DNA from: CAVUFH01 sp963740835
GTDB taxonomy: Bacteria > Actinomycetota > Acidimicrobiia > IMCC26256 > PALSA-610
Direction of reading: 5' to 3'
DNA length: 64,000 bases
Assembly (NCBI GenBank): GCA_963740835.1
Contig: CAVUFH010000003.1
Location: forward strand, 62,001 to 126,000
Positions 45,375 to 54,792 of this stretch are shown here, piece after piece. A program made the translations under genes and the position numbers. The notes below the pieces were generated by a model, which searched no databases, was not told where the DNA came from, and worked only from the letters and a program-made list of their open reading frames with translations. The first letter of the stretch is position 1. Each line of letters begins with the position of its first letter.

Positions 45375-46594
45375 ATGACCGAACGGGCGGATCTCGACGA
45401 GATCGACCTCACCGACGCCTCGGTATGGGAACAAGGACCACCGCACCAGTGGCTCGACTTGTTGCGCACCGAAGACCCCGTGCACTGGCACAAAGAGTCG
45501 GACGGCCCAGGATTTTGGGCGCTCACCCGCCACGCCGACGTCCGGCAAGTCTCCGTGACGCCCGGCGACTTCTCGAGCTACGTCGGTGGGCCGCTGCGCC
45601 TCGATCCGCCCGAAGGCGGACTCGACCAGGTGCGGATGATCATCATCGGCATGGATCCGCCCGAACACCAAATGTTCCGGACCATCGTGTCGAAGGCGTT
45701 TACTCCAAGGATGATCGCGCGGCTCGAAGGCGCGCTCCGCGCCGAGACGAAACGCGTCGTCGGCGGGCTCCGCGACCGCGACGGCTGCGACTTCGTCACC
45801 GAGGTCGCCGCGCAAATCCCCATGTGGTCAATCAGCGAGCTGATGGGTGTGCCCGAGGCCGATCGTCACCGCCTGTACGAACTCAGCCATGCGCTCATCG
45901 ACGACCAGGACCCCGAGGTGGCACCGACGCCGGAGACATCGCTCGAAGGGTCTATCGAGATCTACGGCTACGCGAGCGAGATGGCCGCCCGAGAACGCGC
46001 CCACCCCGGCGACAACCTCACGAGCGCGCTGCTCGCGGCGGAGGTCGACGGCCGCGCGCCTCACCGACCTCGAGTTCACCTTGTTCTTCATGTTCCTGAT
46101 CGTCGCCGGGAACGAGACCACCCGCACCGCGAGTTCGCACGGGCTCCTGACGCTGCTCGCCCACCGCGACGAGATGCAGCGACTGGAACAGCGACCCGAG
46201 CCTGATCCCGGGTGCAGTCGACGAGATCCTCCGGTGGGAACCACCGATTCATCACTTCCGCCGCACCGCGACCGCCGACGTCGACCTCGGCGGACAGCGG
46301 GTCGCCAAAGGCGACAAGGTCCTCATGTGGTACGCCGGATCCAACCGCGACCCCGCGGTGTTCGACGACCCGCACACCTTCCGCATCGACCGGTCACCAA
46401 ACCCGCACCAGTCGTTCGGCATCGGTGAGCATTTCTGCCTCGGAGCCAACCTCGCGCGCCTCTCCCTCCGGTTGCTCTTCGAAGAGCTTCTGGCCACGAT
46501 CGACGACATCGAACTGGTCGCCCCGCCGCGCCGGCTCCACTCGAACCTCATCAACGGCGTCAAGGAAATGCGCATCGGCTACACGACCCGCTGA
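45375..46594 (+). CDS. Cytochrome P450, two frameshifts
   Basis: About 405 residues when joined. I-helix FLIVAGNETTRTASSH, K-helix VDEILRWEPPIHHF, and heme loop FGIGEHFCLGANLARL with the axial cysteine. Frames change near 46055 and 46195, both between conserved motifs. It resembles CYP125/142-type or other actinobacterial monooxygenases. Redox partners are not in the window. Confidence 0.85.
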
Positions 46595-46609
46595 TCTCGA
46601 ATGAGAACG

Positions 46610-46986
46610 CCGCGAACTGGCGCAAAGCGGGTATGCAGGTCGACGGACCAGCGGTCCCGGGACCCCGATCGGCTACACGCTCACTACGACGAACACGGGC
46701 ACGGGCATCGTGCCCTGCGCTCGTCGTCACCGAACCGCTCCGGCCCGGCATCGTGTTCGACAGCACGTTCGCAGGCGACAACGGCCAACCCTTCAAGCTG
46801 ACCTCGACCGTGCCGCCGGGCACACCGCCGGTGCCGCAGCCCCTGTACACGCCGCTCGTCGATCCCGTCACCCACAACGTCAGCCAGATCACATGGCAGT
46901 TCCCCGCCGACTTTGCCTTTCTCCCCGGATCGACCGTCTCGTTCGCGATTCAGGCATCACTCGCGCCCGGCACGACCGGGCGTTGA
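46610..46986 (+). pseudogene. Fragment of a DUF11-type surface repeat protein
   Basis: Reading across one frame change near 46712 gives GTPIGYTLTTTNTGTGIVP, then ALVVTEPLRPGIVFDSTFAG and WQFPADFAFLPGSTVSFAIQ. This is the pattern of DUF11/isopeptide-type beta-sandwich repeats. There is no signal peptide, further repeat or sorting signal, so it is an isolated remnant of a large surface protein. Confidence 0.5.
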
Positions 46987-47002
46987 CGCGGTAGTTCGGC
47001 GA

Positions 47003-47971
47003 TCAGCGGCGAGGTGCGGGAGGCGCCGTGGGTGTCCCGCCGTTCGCTCGCCTGTCGACGCGCTGCCAAAGGCGCTGTTGCACGACAAGTCCGACCGCGC
47101 CCACCGCGATGAGGATGGCGACGTTCAGGAGCAACTGGATGAGTGAACCGCGAGCTTCACTCCAGTTGCGGAACGCGATGGATACGCCGATGTCCGCGGC
47201 GGCCGGGATCGTGGTGACCGAGATGAAGACACCGATGAGCGCTCCGGTTCTTGCTTCGACGAGCGAGACGACGCCGACGATCCCGGCGAGGGTCGCGACA
47301 ACGATGGAGAAGAAGTTGGGACTGTCGATCAGGTCGGCCACCGGCCTGATTCCGAGGTTGAAGGCCTCGGGCTCCCAGCTGAAGGACCGAACGATTGCGG
47401 CGAAGACGAAGGTCACCGCGATCGCGAGCGTGAAGCCGCCGAGGAGTGCAGTCAAGCCGACACGGATCGGGGTGTGCTCCTTCTTGTCGATCGCGCGCCC
47501 GATGCTGATGATCGCCGCATACTCCGGACCGACGACCATGGCGCCGACGACCAGGATCTGCGAGTTCGTGAAGATGCCGACCGCGGCGATGAGACCGGCG
47601 ATGGCCAGGAGGACGAACCAGCTGGGCGGATAGCGCCCGCCGGCACGAATCCTGGCGTCGGCCTCGGCCCAGATCGGCGAGAGGTTGCGTGCACGTGGCG
47701 CCTGCGCTTCGGCTTGCGTGGCTCGCTCGGACAGCGTCGCGCCGACATCCTCGATGACGACCGAGCCTCGCTCGGTGATGCCGTGGCCCCGGAGCTCGCC
47801 GATGATCTGGTTCGCCGCCGCGTTGATCACGTCGAACTGCACCGCGTCCCCATCGGGGTTGCGTGCGACGCCGTCCAGGATGATGAGGTTCAGGACTCCC
47901 GGGTTGCTCGCAAGCGCTTCGACCAGGCTCGGCGTCACGTCTGCGGGGCTCACCGCACGGATGTGGATCAT
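47003..47971 (-). CDS. DUF389-family integral membrane protein
   Basis: 322 residues: a soluble N-terminal ACT-like part (LVEALASNPGVLNLIILDGV) and six or so membrane helices with the family core TNSQILVVGAMVVGPEYAAI and FNLGIRPVADLIDSPNFFSI. The function of the family is unknown. ATG 47971 gives the usual length. Confidence 0.85.
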   Translation of the reverse strand: MIHIRAVSPADVTPSLVEALASNPGVLNLIILDGVARNPDGDAVQFDVINAAANQIIGELRGHGITERGSVVIEDVGATLSERATQAEAQAPRARNLSPIWAEADARIRAGGRYPPSWFVLLAIAGLIAAVGIFTNSQILVVGAMVVGPEYAAIISIGRAIDKKEHTPIRVGLTALLGGFTLAIAVTFVFAAIVRSFSWEPEAFNLGIRPVADLIDSPNFFSIVVATLAGIVGVVSLVEARTGALIGVFISVTTIPAAADIGVSIAFRNWSEARGSLIQLLLNVAILIAVGAVGLVVQQRLWQRVDRRANGGTPTAPPAPRR

Positions 47972-48226
47972 GTCGAGAGATTCGCCCGATTCGCCCGCCG
48001 ACGACAAGCCGGCACGCGCCCACGCGAATAGACGGACGCAACCGTCCGTCACGTGCACTCCGTCCACTGGTTCCATGCGTGGACTCGCGGAGACTTGCAT
48101 AACGTTGCACAGCGATCACCCGGCCGCGGGCCGACAATCGGATAAGCGTCGTGGCGTCGGAGCCATGCCAGCGTCCACCACTCGCGCGCCGCGACTCGTC
48201 GCGCGTTCCGACGGTCGGTTCGGTGC

Positions 48227-48782
48227 TCATGGCCGGCGGCCGAGGAATGCGGCCAGTTGATCGGTCGGAGGCGCGTCGCTCGCGATGTCAATGGCGGGGT
48301 CGAAACCGGCAAAGCCTCGGATCTCGTCGGAGACGAAGCCCCGGCACACACCTAGGACGGTCTCGGCCAGCTCGTCGGGAAGCCTCGTTTCCTGTCCAGT
48401 CGCGCGTGCGATGTCCCACGAGTGCATAGCGGTGTCGAGGAGGTTGATGCTGAGTCCGGCCGGGACCGGCATCGGCCCGGCACCGATGTTCACCTCGCCC
48501 TCGGTACCACGTGCGGTCCACGCCGCGAGCGTGCCGTCGGCCTCGGCGCGGAACTGCGCACTCAAGTCGGTCTCGAGCGCAAACGCGTTGACGTCATCGA
48601 GCAACGCCTCGCCCCTCGCCCCGCGGCCCATGTTGGCGACGACGCCGAACATGTGCGCAAGGAGCTGTTGCACATCCCACTCCGCGACACGGCGTCGGGC
48701 TCGTGAGTTGGTCGACCTGCACGCCGCCGACGACCTCGCCGGCATGGTCGAACGTCTGTGACAGCGCGTCGAGCAGCTCCAT
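48227..48782 (-). CDS. TIGR03086-type (mycothiol-dependent/DinB-like) protein, frameshifted
   Basis: Starts MELLDALSQTFDHAGEVVGG; the frame changes near 48695, then AEWDVQQLLAHMFGVVANMG, INLLDTAMHSWDIARATGQE and the terminal DQLAAFLGRRP follow. Histidines in LLAHM and AMHSWD are the metal ligands of this maleylpyruvate-isomerase/DinB-like fold. Divergent from an ArsR gene across a clear operator. Confidence 0.75.
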
Positions 48783-48827
48783 GGTGTTCCCTTCGTTCTC
48801 CGCGGCCCGCTTGCACGGCCTCGATCT

Positions 48828-48847
48828 ATGTAAGAGAATCCTTACAT
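48828..48847. promoter_or_regulatory. ArsR-type operator
   Basis: ATGTAAG-N6-CTTACAT is a perfect 7-bp-arm inverted repeat. Its right arm ends inside the ATG of the ArsR gene (48846). It is placed to control both the ArsR operon and the divergent TIGR03086 gene (start 48782). Confidence 0.75.
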
Positions 48848-49214
48848 GACTGCGGCCCCGACGCCAGACCCCGTCGATCGCGCCGCCCATGCGCTCGCCG
48901 ACAGGACCCGCCGCGGGTTGCTCCGACTCGTGCGCGACGGCGAGCGGTCGGCAGGAGAGCTCGCCGCCGCATTCTCCGAGATGAGCCGGCCCGCGGTGTC
49001 GCAACACCTGCGCGTCCTCAGCGAGGCAGGCCTCGTGACCACCCGCCGCGACGGCAACCGCCGTTTGTATCGCGCCCGGGCCGACGGGTTGACCGAGGTG
49101 TGGAGGTTCATCGACGAGATGTGGACCGACCGGCTGGCGAGGCTGAAGGATGCCGCGGAAGCGGCCCAGCGCGGAGAGCCAAGAGGCGACGGACCCAGCC
49201 GGAGGAAGCCGTGA
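48846..49214 (+). CDS. ArsR-family transcriptional regulator (1)
   Basis: 122 residues: HALADRTRRGLLRLVRDGER, then AFSEMSRPAVSQHLRVLSEA (recognition helix) and the wing TTRRDGNRRLYRA. No metal-binding cysteines, the SRPBCC-associated ArsR subgroup. Its stop overlaps the start of the next gene (GTGA). Autoregulation through the palindrome over its start codon is likely. Confidence 0.87.
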   Translation: MTAAPTPDPVDRAAHALADRTRRGLLRLVRDGERSAGELAAAFSEMSRPAVSQHLRVLSEAGLVTTRRDGNRRLYRARADGLTEVWRFIDEMWTDRLARLKDAAEAAQRGEPRGDGPSRRKP

Positions 49215-49724
49215 CCGATACCGCCGCGGAGACGATCACGATTCAACAGTCGATTCGCATCGCGGCGTCGCCCGAGACGGTGTGGCGGTTGTGGACCGAT
49301 CGACAGGGGCATCGCTCAGTGGTGGGGCACCGACTACCTGCTGGGCGCCCTCGGCGTCGGTGCTGCTCCCACTGCGATCGACGACGCGTCGTATCGCTCG
49401 GCGGTGGCGCGCTGTGTCGAAGCGCTGCGCGAGCCGGGCGCGCTTGAACGCTGCTGCATGTCGCCCGCGAACTTCGAGTGGTCGATCACCGAGGCGTGCG
49501 CGGGAACCGCGATGGATCAACTCGTGCATACGTGGGATCTGGCCGTCGCGATCGGCGCTGACCGCCGGCTCGATCCGGAGCTTGTCGAAGCCTGTGTCGG
49601 CATGTTCTTGCCGCAGATGCGGGAGATCGGACGTGCGGCGGGCATTGTCGGGCCCGCCGTCTCAGTGCCCGCGGACGCCTCGGCGCAGGACCGACTCCTC
49701 GGCGCGATGGGACGACGGCCGTGA
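49211..49724 (+). pseudogene. SRPBCC N-terminus joined to a TIGR03086 C-terminus
   Basis: The first 40 residues (IQQSIRIAASPETVWRLWTD, then AQWWGTD after a frame change near 49305) are an AHSA1/SRPBCC start. From about 49340 the sequence becomes LGALGVGAAPTAIDDASYRS and TAMDQLVHTWDLAVAIGADR, ending RLLGAMGRRP, the second half of a TIGR03086-type protein. Neither domain is complete. A deletion that fused two adjacent genes of an ArsR operon explains it best. Confidence 0.6.
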
Positions 49725-50062
49725 GCGAGCAGGACGGCCTCGACGACGCCGTCCGCTCGATGGGACATCCGGGCCGGCGCGCAATGCTCGGCCTCGCACG
49801 CGACGAGGAATGCAGCGCAGCCGAGCGTGCTCGCGCGGCGGACCTGTCGCCGTCGGCGGCCAGTCCGCATCTCAAACTGTGGCGCGAGACCGGGCTCATG
49901 CACGTCAGAGTCGACGCCAAACGCCGCCTCTACCGCGTCGACCTGGAACGGCTACGCGAGGTTCGGACCGCGCTCGACGAACTCTGGGGCGATCGGCTCG
50001 ACGCACTCAAAGTCACGGCCGAAACGAACCCGCAGCCGCGTCGGCGAGGGCGAACGGCGTGA
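49721..50062 (+). CDS. ArsR-family transcriptional regulator (2)
   Basis: 113 residues: GHPGRRAMLGLARDEECSAA, DLSPSAASPHLKLWRETGLM, and the wing VRVDAKRRLYRVDLERL. GTG 49721 overlaps the previous stop. Second, diverged ArsR of the same tract; lacks metal ligands. Confidence 0.85.
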   Translation: MSEQDGLDDAVRSMGHPGRRAMLGLARDEECSAAERARAADLSPSAASPHLKLWRETGLMHVRVDAKRRLYRVDLERLREVRTALDELWGDRLDALKVTAETNPQPRRRGRTA

Positions 50063-50527
50063 AGCTCGTCGAACGGCGGCTGTTCATCGCCGCGCCGCCG
50101 GCGCGGGTGTACGAGCTGCTCACCGACGCGGAGCTCCTGATCGAGTGGATGGCACCGGTTGTGGAGATCGACGCACGCGCGGGTGGCGCGCTGCGCTGGA
50201 CCCATGTCAACGGCGAAAGTGTGATCGGGTCTTTCGTCGAGCTGCTCGCGGATCGGCGCAGCGTGTTCACGTACGGCTGGGACCGCGAAGATGTCGACAT
50301 CGCTCCCGGCTCGACAACCGTAGAAATCGATTTGCGACCGCTAGGACGGTGGAACCGAACTCCATCTCGTGCACCGAGGCCTCGTCGGACCGATGGCCGA
50401 CGCTCATCGCGGCGGTTGGAACAACTATCTCGCGCGGTTGGCCGCGGTCGCCGAAGGACGAGACCCTCGTCCCGATCCACTCGCGGACGAGCGCGTTCCT
50501 TCGGCGCGCGAGATCGGACGATCATGA
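50059..50527 (+). CDS. SRPBCC-domain protein (AHSA1 type), frameshifted
   Basis: LVERRLFIAAPPARVYELLT, EWMAPVVEIDARAGGALRW and SFVELLADRRSVFTYGWDRE define an AHSA1/CalC-type START fold. The frame changes near 50350, then GTELHLVHRGLVGPMADAHR and GGWNNYLARLAAVAEGRDP finish it. Starts with GTG overlapping ArsR (2); its stop overlaps the following ATG. ArsR plus AHSA1 pairs are common and presumably sense a hydrophobic ligand. Confidence 0.75.
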
Positions 50528-50860
50528 GCGAACGCGAACGCACTCGGGGTGAGGATCGGTTCTGGTCCCTCGCCGAGCCGCTCCTTGAACAGGCCGGCGT
50601 CACGCGCTCGACCATGATGGGGTTTCCCTGTCTCCGTCTCGACGGCAACTTCTTCGCGTCGTGCGATCATCGCTCGGGCGACCTCGTCATCAAGCTCCAT
50701 GCGCAACGCGTCGCGGCACTCATCGAGCAAGGCAAGGCCGAACCATTCGCGCCCAATAGTCGCCGCTTCCGCGAGTGGGCGACCATTCCGTTCGAAAGCA
50801 GCGAGGTTGGGCCAGCTCCTCGACGAAGCCATGCAGTTCGCCGCGGCGGCAAGTCGCGCA
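50524..50860 (+). CDS. TfoX/YjbR-like small domain protein, frameshifted
   Basis: Reads EDRFWSLAEPLLEQAGVTRS, TMMGFPCLRLDGNFFASCDH, then SGDLVIKLHAQRVAALIEQG and RFREWATIPFESSE; after a frame change near 50805, QLLDEAMQFAAAA ends the domain. It resembles the TfoX N-terminal fold. The corrected frame runs on without a stop into the next domain, so the two may be fused or a stop is hidden by another indel. Confidence 0.6.
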
Positions 50861-50879
50861 GCCGCGCCGCGCCAGTCGT

Positions 50880-51261
50880 CGAGCCGCGAACTGGGTCGGG
50901 TGCGCACGATCGCGCTCGCGCTGCCCGAAGTGAACGAACGACTCAGCCACGGTGAACCGTGCTTCTTCGTCCGCGACAAGCGGCCACTGTGTTACTTCCA
51001 CGACAACCACAACGGTGACGGCAGGGTTTCGTTGTGGTGCACCTGCCCCACCGGGCGTGCAAGAAGAACTGGTCGCGGCCGAACCAGAACGATTCTTCGC
51101 GCCGCCGACATCCGCGCGCGGCACGTTCGCAGACTGGCTCGGCGTGTACCTCGACCCGGCCGGCAGCAATCGGGTGGATTGGAATGAGATTGCTGCCATC
51201 GCCGAGGACGCCTACCGGTTAGTGGCTCCTCGTGGGCTCGTGGCGAAAAACAACGAGGGTT
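50880..51261 (+). CDS. MmcQ/YjbR-family protein, frameshifted
   Basis: LGRVRTIALALPEVNERLSH and GEPCFFVRDKRPLCYFHDNH are the standard start of the CyaY-like MmcQ/YjbR fold. The frame changes near 51055, then VQEELVAAEPERFFAPPTSA and WLGVYLDPAGSNRVDWNEIA, IAEDAYRLVAPRGLVAK finish it. DNA-binding-like fold, function unknown. No proper stop is seen at the expected end. Confidence 0.65.
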
Positions 51262-51522
51262 CGGACGCCGAGGTAGGCGACACCCCGAAGCGTCGCCACC
51301 GTGGAGGGTGCGGACCTCGAACCATCCGTACAACGCGACGTATGCATCCGCTACGACCAGCAGTGCACCTGAGCCACGACACCATCGCGCGACGCCCTGC
51401 GGATCTGCAGAGTTGGTTGCAGCAACAGTTCGTGCCCGACGAGCCCGTCGCCGCCCTCGCACTGCGGGCGCCCCTTGTGCTGCTCGGGGCGGCGGCTTGG
51501 TGGTTCCGCCGCCGCGCGCTCG

Positions 51523-52355
51523 TCAGGCCGACCCGCTCGGCGCCCAGACCGCGCCCACGGTCCCGGGGCCGGAGTGGGCCCCGACCGACGGCCCGATGTC
51601 GTATCGGGTCAACTCGTCGATGCCGTCGGACCCGACCAGCGCCGACGCGAGCCGGGCGCCGAGATCGGGACGATCGGCGTCACCGACTCCCACCCGCAAG
51701 GGTTGAACGATCGCGACGGTGCGTACGTGGGCGGCCATGCGGTCGATCGCGTCGTCGAGGTCGGTGGCCGTGCCGTGTTCGGCGAGTCCGCCCGGTCCGA
51801 GGGTGAGCATCGTCGTGGGCGTGGGCACCGGGGTAGAGCCGAGCCGGCCGCCGCGCCGGGCCAGCTCGGGCACACCGACGACGAAGATGCTGTCGACGAC
51901 GGCCGCGGTCGCGCGTGCCGCCGCCTCGACCGCGCCGCAGTCGCACCCGAGTTTGGCGGCGTCGCACGCCGCCACGGCACAGAGCGCGACGGGAAACGAC
52001 ACGGTGCCGGTGTCGACCAGCGCGATCGGGATGTCGATCTCGCGTGACGCGACGTCGCGCCGCGTCGAGCACCGCGGAGTAGTTCGAACCGGTGTGCACC
52101 GACACGATCGCGGTCGCGCCCGCGTCCCGTGCATCTTCATAGACCCTCAGCAGGTCCCCTGGCGACGGGGCCGAGGTCGACACCTCCGCACCCGCCGCGA
52201 GCCGCCGGTAGAAGTCGTCAGAAGACAACTCGAGGCCCTCGCGAAATGGGATGCCGTCGACCACGACCGTCATCGGCGCGACCCGCACACCGAAACGTTC
52301 GCTGCCATGCCGGTGGGAGCATCGACGCGGAGTCGGTGACCACGGAGATCGTCAC
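51523..52355 (-). CDS. DegV-family fatty-acid-binding protein, frameshifted
   Basis: VTISVVTDSASMLPP is the typical DegV/FakB start. Frames change near 52300 and 52065; VVVDGIPFREGLELSSDDFY, STSAPSPGDLLRVYEDARDA, ALVDTGTVSFPVALCAVAAC and GRLGSTPVPTPTTMLTLGPG follow in order. The proteins bind acyl chains, often for phosphorylation by FakA. GTG 52355 overlaps the PlsY stop, linking it to acyl-lipid metabolism. Confidence 0.78.
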
Positions 52356-52956
52356 GACTGCACGCGTGCCGCGCGGAACTTGGCGAGGATCATCGCCGAG
52401 GATGCCGCCGCGAAGAGCGGCAGACCCGACACTGGGCGCCGGACCCCAACCGTTGGACAGGCCGCGCCGCCACCACAACACCGCGGCTGCAGTCCACACC
52501 GCGCACGAGATCTGCATAGACCGTTCAGCGTGCTGCGACCGGACCGCGCTGGTTGCCGCGACGACCGCGTCGATCGGGAAGTACGCCGGGAAACACGGCG
52601 AGACACGCGCCCGCCGACGTGGCGACCCCCTTTCCGCCGCGAAATCCGCTTCCCACCGGCAGCGATGTGGCCGGCAATCGCGGTCGTGGCGGCGACATAA
52701 GCGCCTGCGTCGCCTGCGACGCGCGCGACCGCACGACGCCCGCGAGCGTTCCCTTGGTCATATCGGCGGCGAGTACCGCGAGCCCCCAGCGTCGACCGAG
52801 TACCGCGGCCGCGTTGGCCGCACCCGGATTGCCGCTGCCCGCGGCCCGCAGGTTGGTCCACGCGACGCGAGTCTCGTCGCGAGATCGGCGGACGGAAACG
52901 ATCCGGCGATGATAGCCGACGAACGCGGCGGCCGTCGACGCGGACAGTCCGCTCAC
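52352..52956 (-). CDS. plsY: Glycerol-3-phosphate acyltransferase PlsY, several frameshifts
   Basis: Motifs of the membrane acyltransferase appear across three frames: IIAGSFPSADLATRLAW, NLRAAGSGNPGAANAAAVLG (the GSGNPGAxN motif), GSGFRGGKGVATSAGACLAV (the GGKGVAT motif) and AAASSAMILAKFRA at the end. At least three indels are needed. It uses acyl-phosphate to make lysophosphatidate. Its neighbours DegV and a thioesterase also handle acyl groups. Whether it is functional depends on sequence quality. Confidence 0.75.
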
Positions 52957-53450
52957 GCGCGCCGAACGTACTCGGCACCGAGCGTCGGGCACGTCCGCAC
53001 CGGCCGCGTCGGCGGCCTGGGCATCGCCCAGGACGACGAACGTCGCCGACTGCGGCCGCACACACGCGGTCTTTGTGCGTCGGTGATGACGGCCGTCGCG
53101 GCCAGGGTCGACGACTCGGCAAGGGCGTCGGCGATGCGCGCCGTGACCGTGTACTCGTGACCGATGCGGACCGGATGCTCGAAACGCGTCGTGGTTTCGC
53201 CGGTGACGGCCCACCGATGCGCGACCGCAATCGCGGCCCACGCCATGGCCTCGTCGAGCACGGCGAGCAGCACCCCACCGTGCACGTATGCAGGGGCGCC
53301 GGAGAACCGGTTATCGAGCGTGAAGCGCGCGGTGACCGGTCCCGTAACCTCGTCGTGAAAGAACGGGATGCGCAGGCCAGCTTCGTTGCGGGGCTCGCAC
53401 ACGAAGCAGTTCGTCTCGATACCCCACCGCTCGTTGCTCAGGTGCTCCAC
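52953..53450 (-). CDS. PaaI-type hotdog thioesterase, frameshifted
   Basis: NCFVCEPRNEAGLRIPFFHD and YVHGGVLLAVLDEAMAWAAI show the hotdog fold with the HGG-x-D active-site motif. The frame shifts near 53075, after which CVRPQSATFVVLGDAQAADA completes it. GTG 53450 fits the family start; a longer frame begins at 53552. Hydrolyses acyl-CoA thioesters. Confidence 0.75.
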   Translation of the reverse strand: MEHLSNERWGIETNCFVCEPRNEAGLRIPFFHDEVTGPVTARFTLDNRFSGAPAYVHGGVLLAVLDEAMAWAAIAVAHRWAVTGETTTRFEHPVRIGHEYTVTARIADALAESSTLAATAVITDAQRPRVCGRSRRRSSSWAMPRPPTRPVRTCPTLGAEYVRRA

Positions 53451-53611
53451 CCGTCCTCCTCGCCGCGCGGTCGCGAACCACGGGAACCCGGCGAGGTGCG
53501 CCGTCCCATTCCGCCGGGGGAAGGGTATGCCGCCCGGCGGGGTTCCCGGCACACTGAGGCCATGCCCGCCAGCCCGTAACCGCCCGGCCCCGCCGTGGTC
53601 CCGGCGCCGCG

Positions 53612-53834
53612 ATGCAGTTCGCCTCGATCCTCGCCGGGGTCACGTTCCGCACCGCATCGCGGTCACGCTCGTCGTCGGCACGATCCTCACCGCGATCAAC
53701 CAAGGTTCGGTCATCGTCGGTGGCAATGCCACGATCGGCGACCTGGGTGCGCGTCGCTGTGCAACTACGCGATCCCCTACGTGGTGGCCAGTATCGGCTA
53801 CCTCGCGCCGTCGCGCACGCAGGACGCACCGTGA
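53612..53834 (+). CDS. NrtS-like small membrane protein, two frameshifts
   Basis: Joined reading: MQFASILAGVTFRT, IAVTLVVGTILTAINQGSVI, then CNYAIPYVVASIGYLAP. The GTILTAINQG motif and two membrane helices ending in a PYVV...G helix match the NrtS nitrate/nitrite transporter family. Frames change near 53655 and 53750. Its stop overlaps the methyltransferase GTG (53831). Confidence 0.6.
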
Positions 53835-54576
53835 CGGAACGAGATTGGAGCGCCTACATCGAGCAGTTCCATCAGGAATCGCCCGGTGTCACCGAATCCG
53901 TGCTCGGCCGCGCGGTCGACGCCGACGGCGTCAGCCCATACTGCTGGGCCGCCGCGGGCGCGAAATCGGGACCGGTGCTCGACGTGGGCTGCGGGAACGG
54001 GCCGGCTCACTCGCTCGTCGCTGGTTGGGTCGGTGTCGACGCGTCACAAGCCGAACTGCGTGCGGCCCGCGCAAGCGGTGGGGTCCTGCTCATCGCGGCG
54101 CGCGCCAAGTCGCTTCCGATACGCGACGGCTCCGTCGGTGCGGCGCTGCTCGTCATGTCGCTCATGGTCATCGACGATACCGCCGCCGTCCTCGCGGAGC
54201 TGACCCGCGTGTTGCACCCGCCTCGCACCGTATGCGTACTCGTTCCGACCGTCCGGCCGACGACCGCCGGCGATCGGGTTCGCTACGGCGCGCTGCTCGC
54301 CGCGCTGGGCCGCGCAAGGATGCCGTTCCCACGTCCCGACGTGGTGCGCAACCCGCGCGCGTCCTGTCCTCGCGGCGGCCGGCTTGCGATGATGAACGGC
54401 GCCGCTTTGCGTTCACCATCGCGATCCGCGCCGACGCCGACCAGTTCGTCGACAGCCTCTACCTTCCCGGCGTGTCGGCCCGGCGGGCGCGCTGGGCGCA
54501 CACGGTGGCGCACGCGTGGGTGAAGGGCGAGATCGGCGTTCCCGTGCGCCGCTTGCGCGCCGAGCGCTGCGACTAA
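53831..54576 (+). CDS. Class I SAM-dependent methyltransferase, frameshifted
   Basis: Motif I GPVLDVGCGNGPAHSLVAGW, acidic loop WVGVDASQAELRAARA, and motif-IV-like DGSVGAALLVMSLMVIDDTA. The frame changes near 54360 and continues with FAFTIAIRADADQFVDSLYL and AHAWVKGEIGVPVRRLRAE. GTG start overlaps the NrtS-like stop. Substrate unknown. Confidence 0.75.
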
Positions 54577-54589
54577 TGCAAGCGGGCGT

Positions 54590-54790
54590 TCAGGCCGCGC
54601 GAGGGTCGCGAGCGCGTCTTCGACGCCGCGGTGAAAGCTCGGGGTACGCGTAGATCATCGATCGCGGCGTGGCGAGCGGGATCTCGGCGTGCACCGCCAG
54701 CGTGAGCGGGCCGAGTACCTTGCCACCGGTCGGACCGACCGAGGTCGCGCCGATCAGCACGCCACGGTCGCGATCGGCCTCCGGCATTCC
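54590..54790 (-). pseudogene. C-terminal remnant of a second pyridine-nucleotide disulfide reductase
   Basis: VLIGATSVGPTGGKVLGPLT, LAVHAEIPLATPRSMIYAYP is the dimerisation-domain end of a lipoamide-dehydrogenase-like enzyme, lying directly after a complete enzyme of the same superfamily. It belongs to a different gene, since the complete one already has its own terminal helix. Remnant of a lost paralogue. Confidence 0.5.
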
Positions 54791-54792
54791 CC

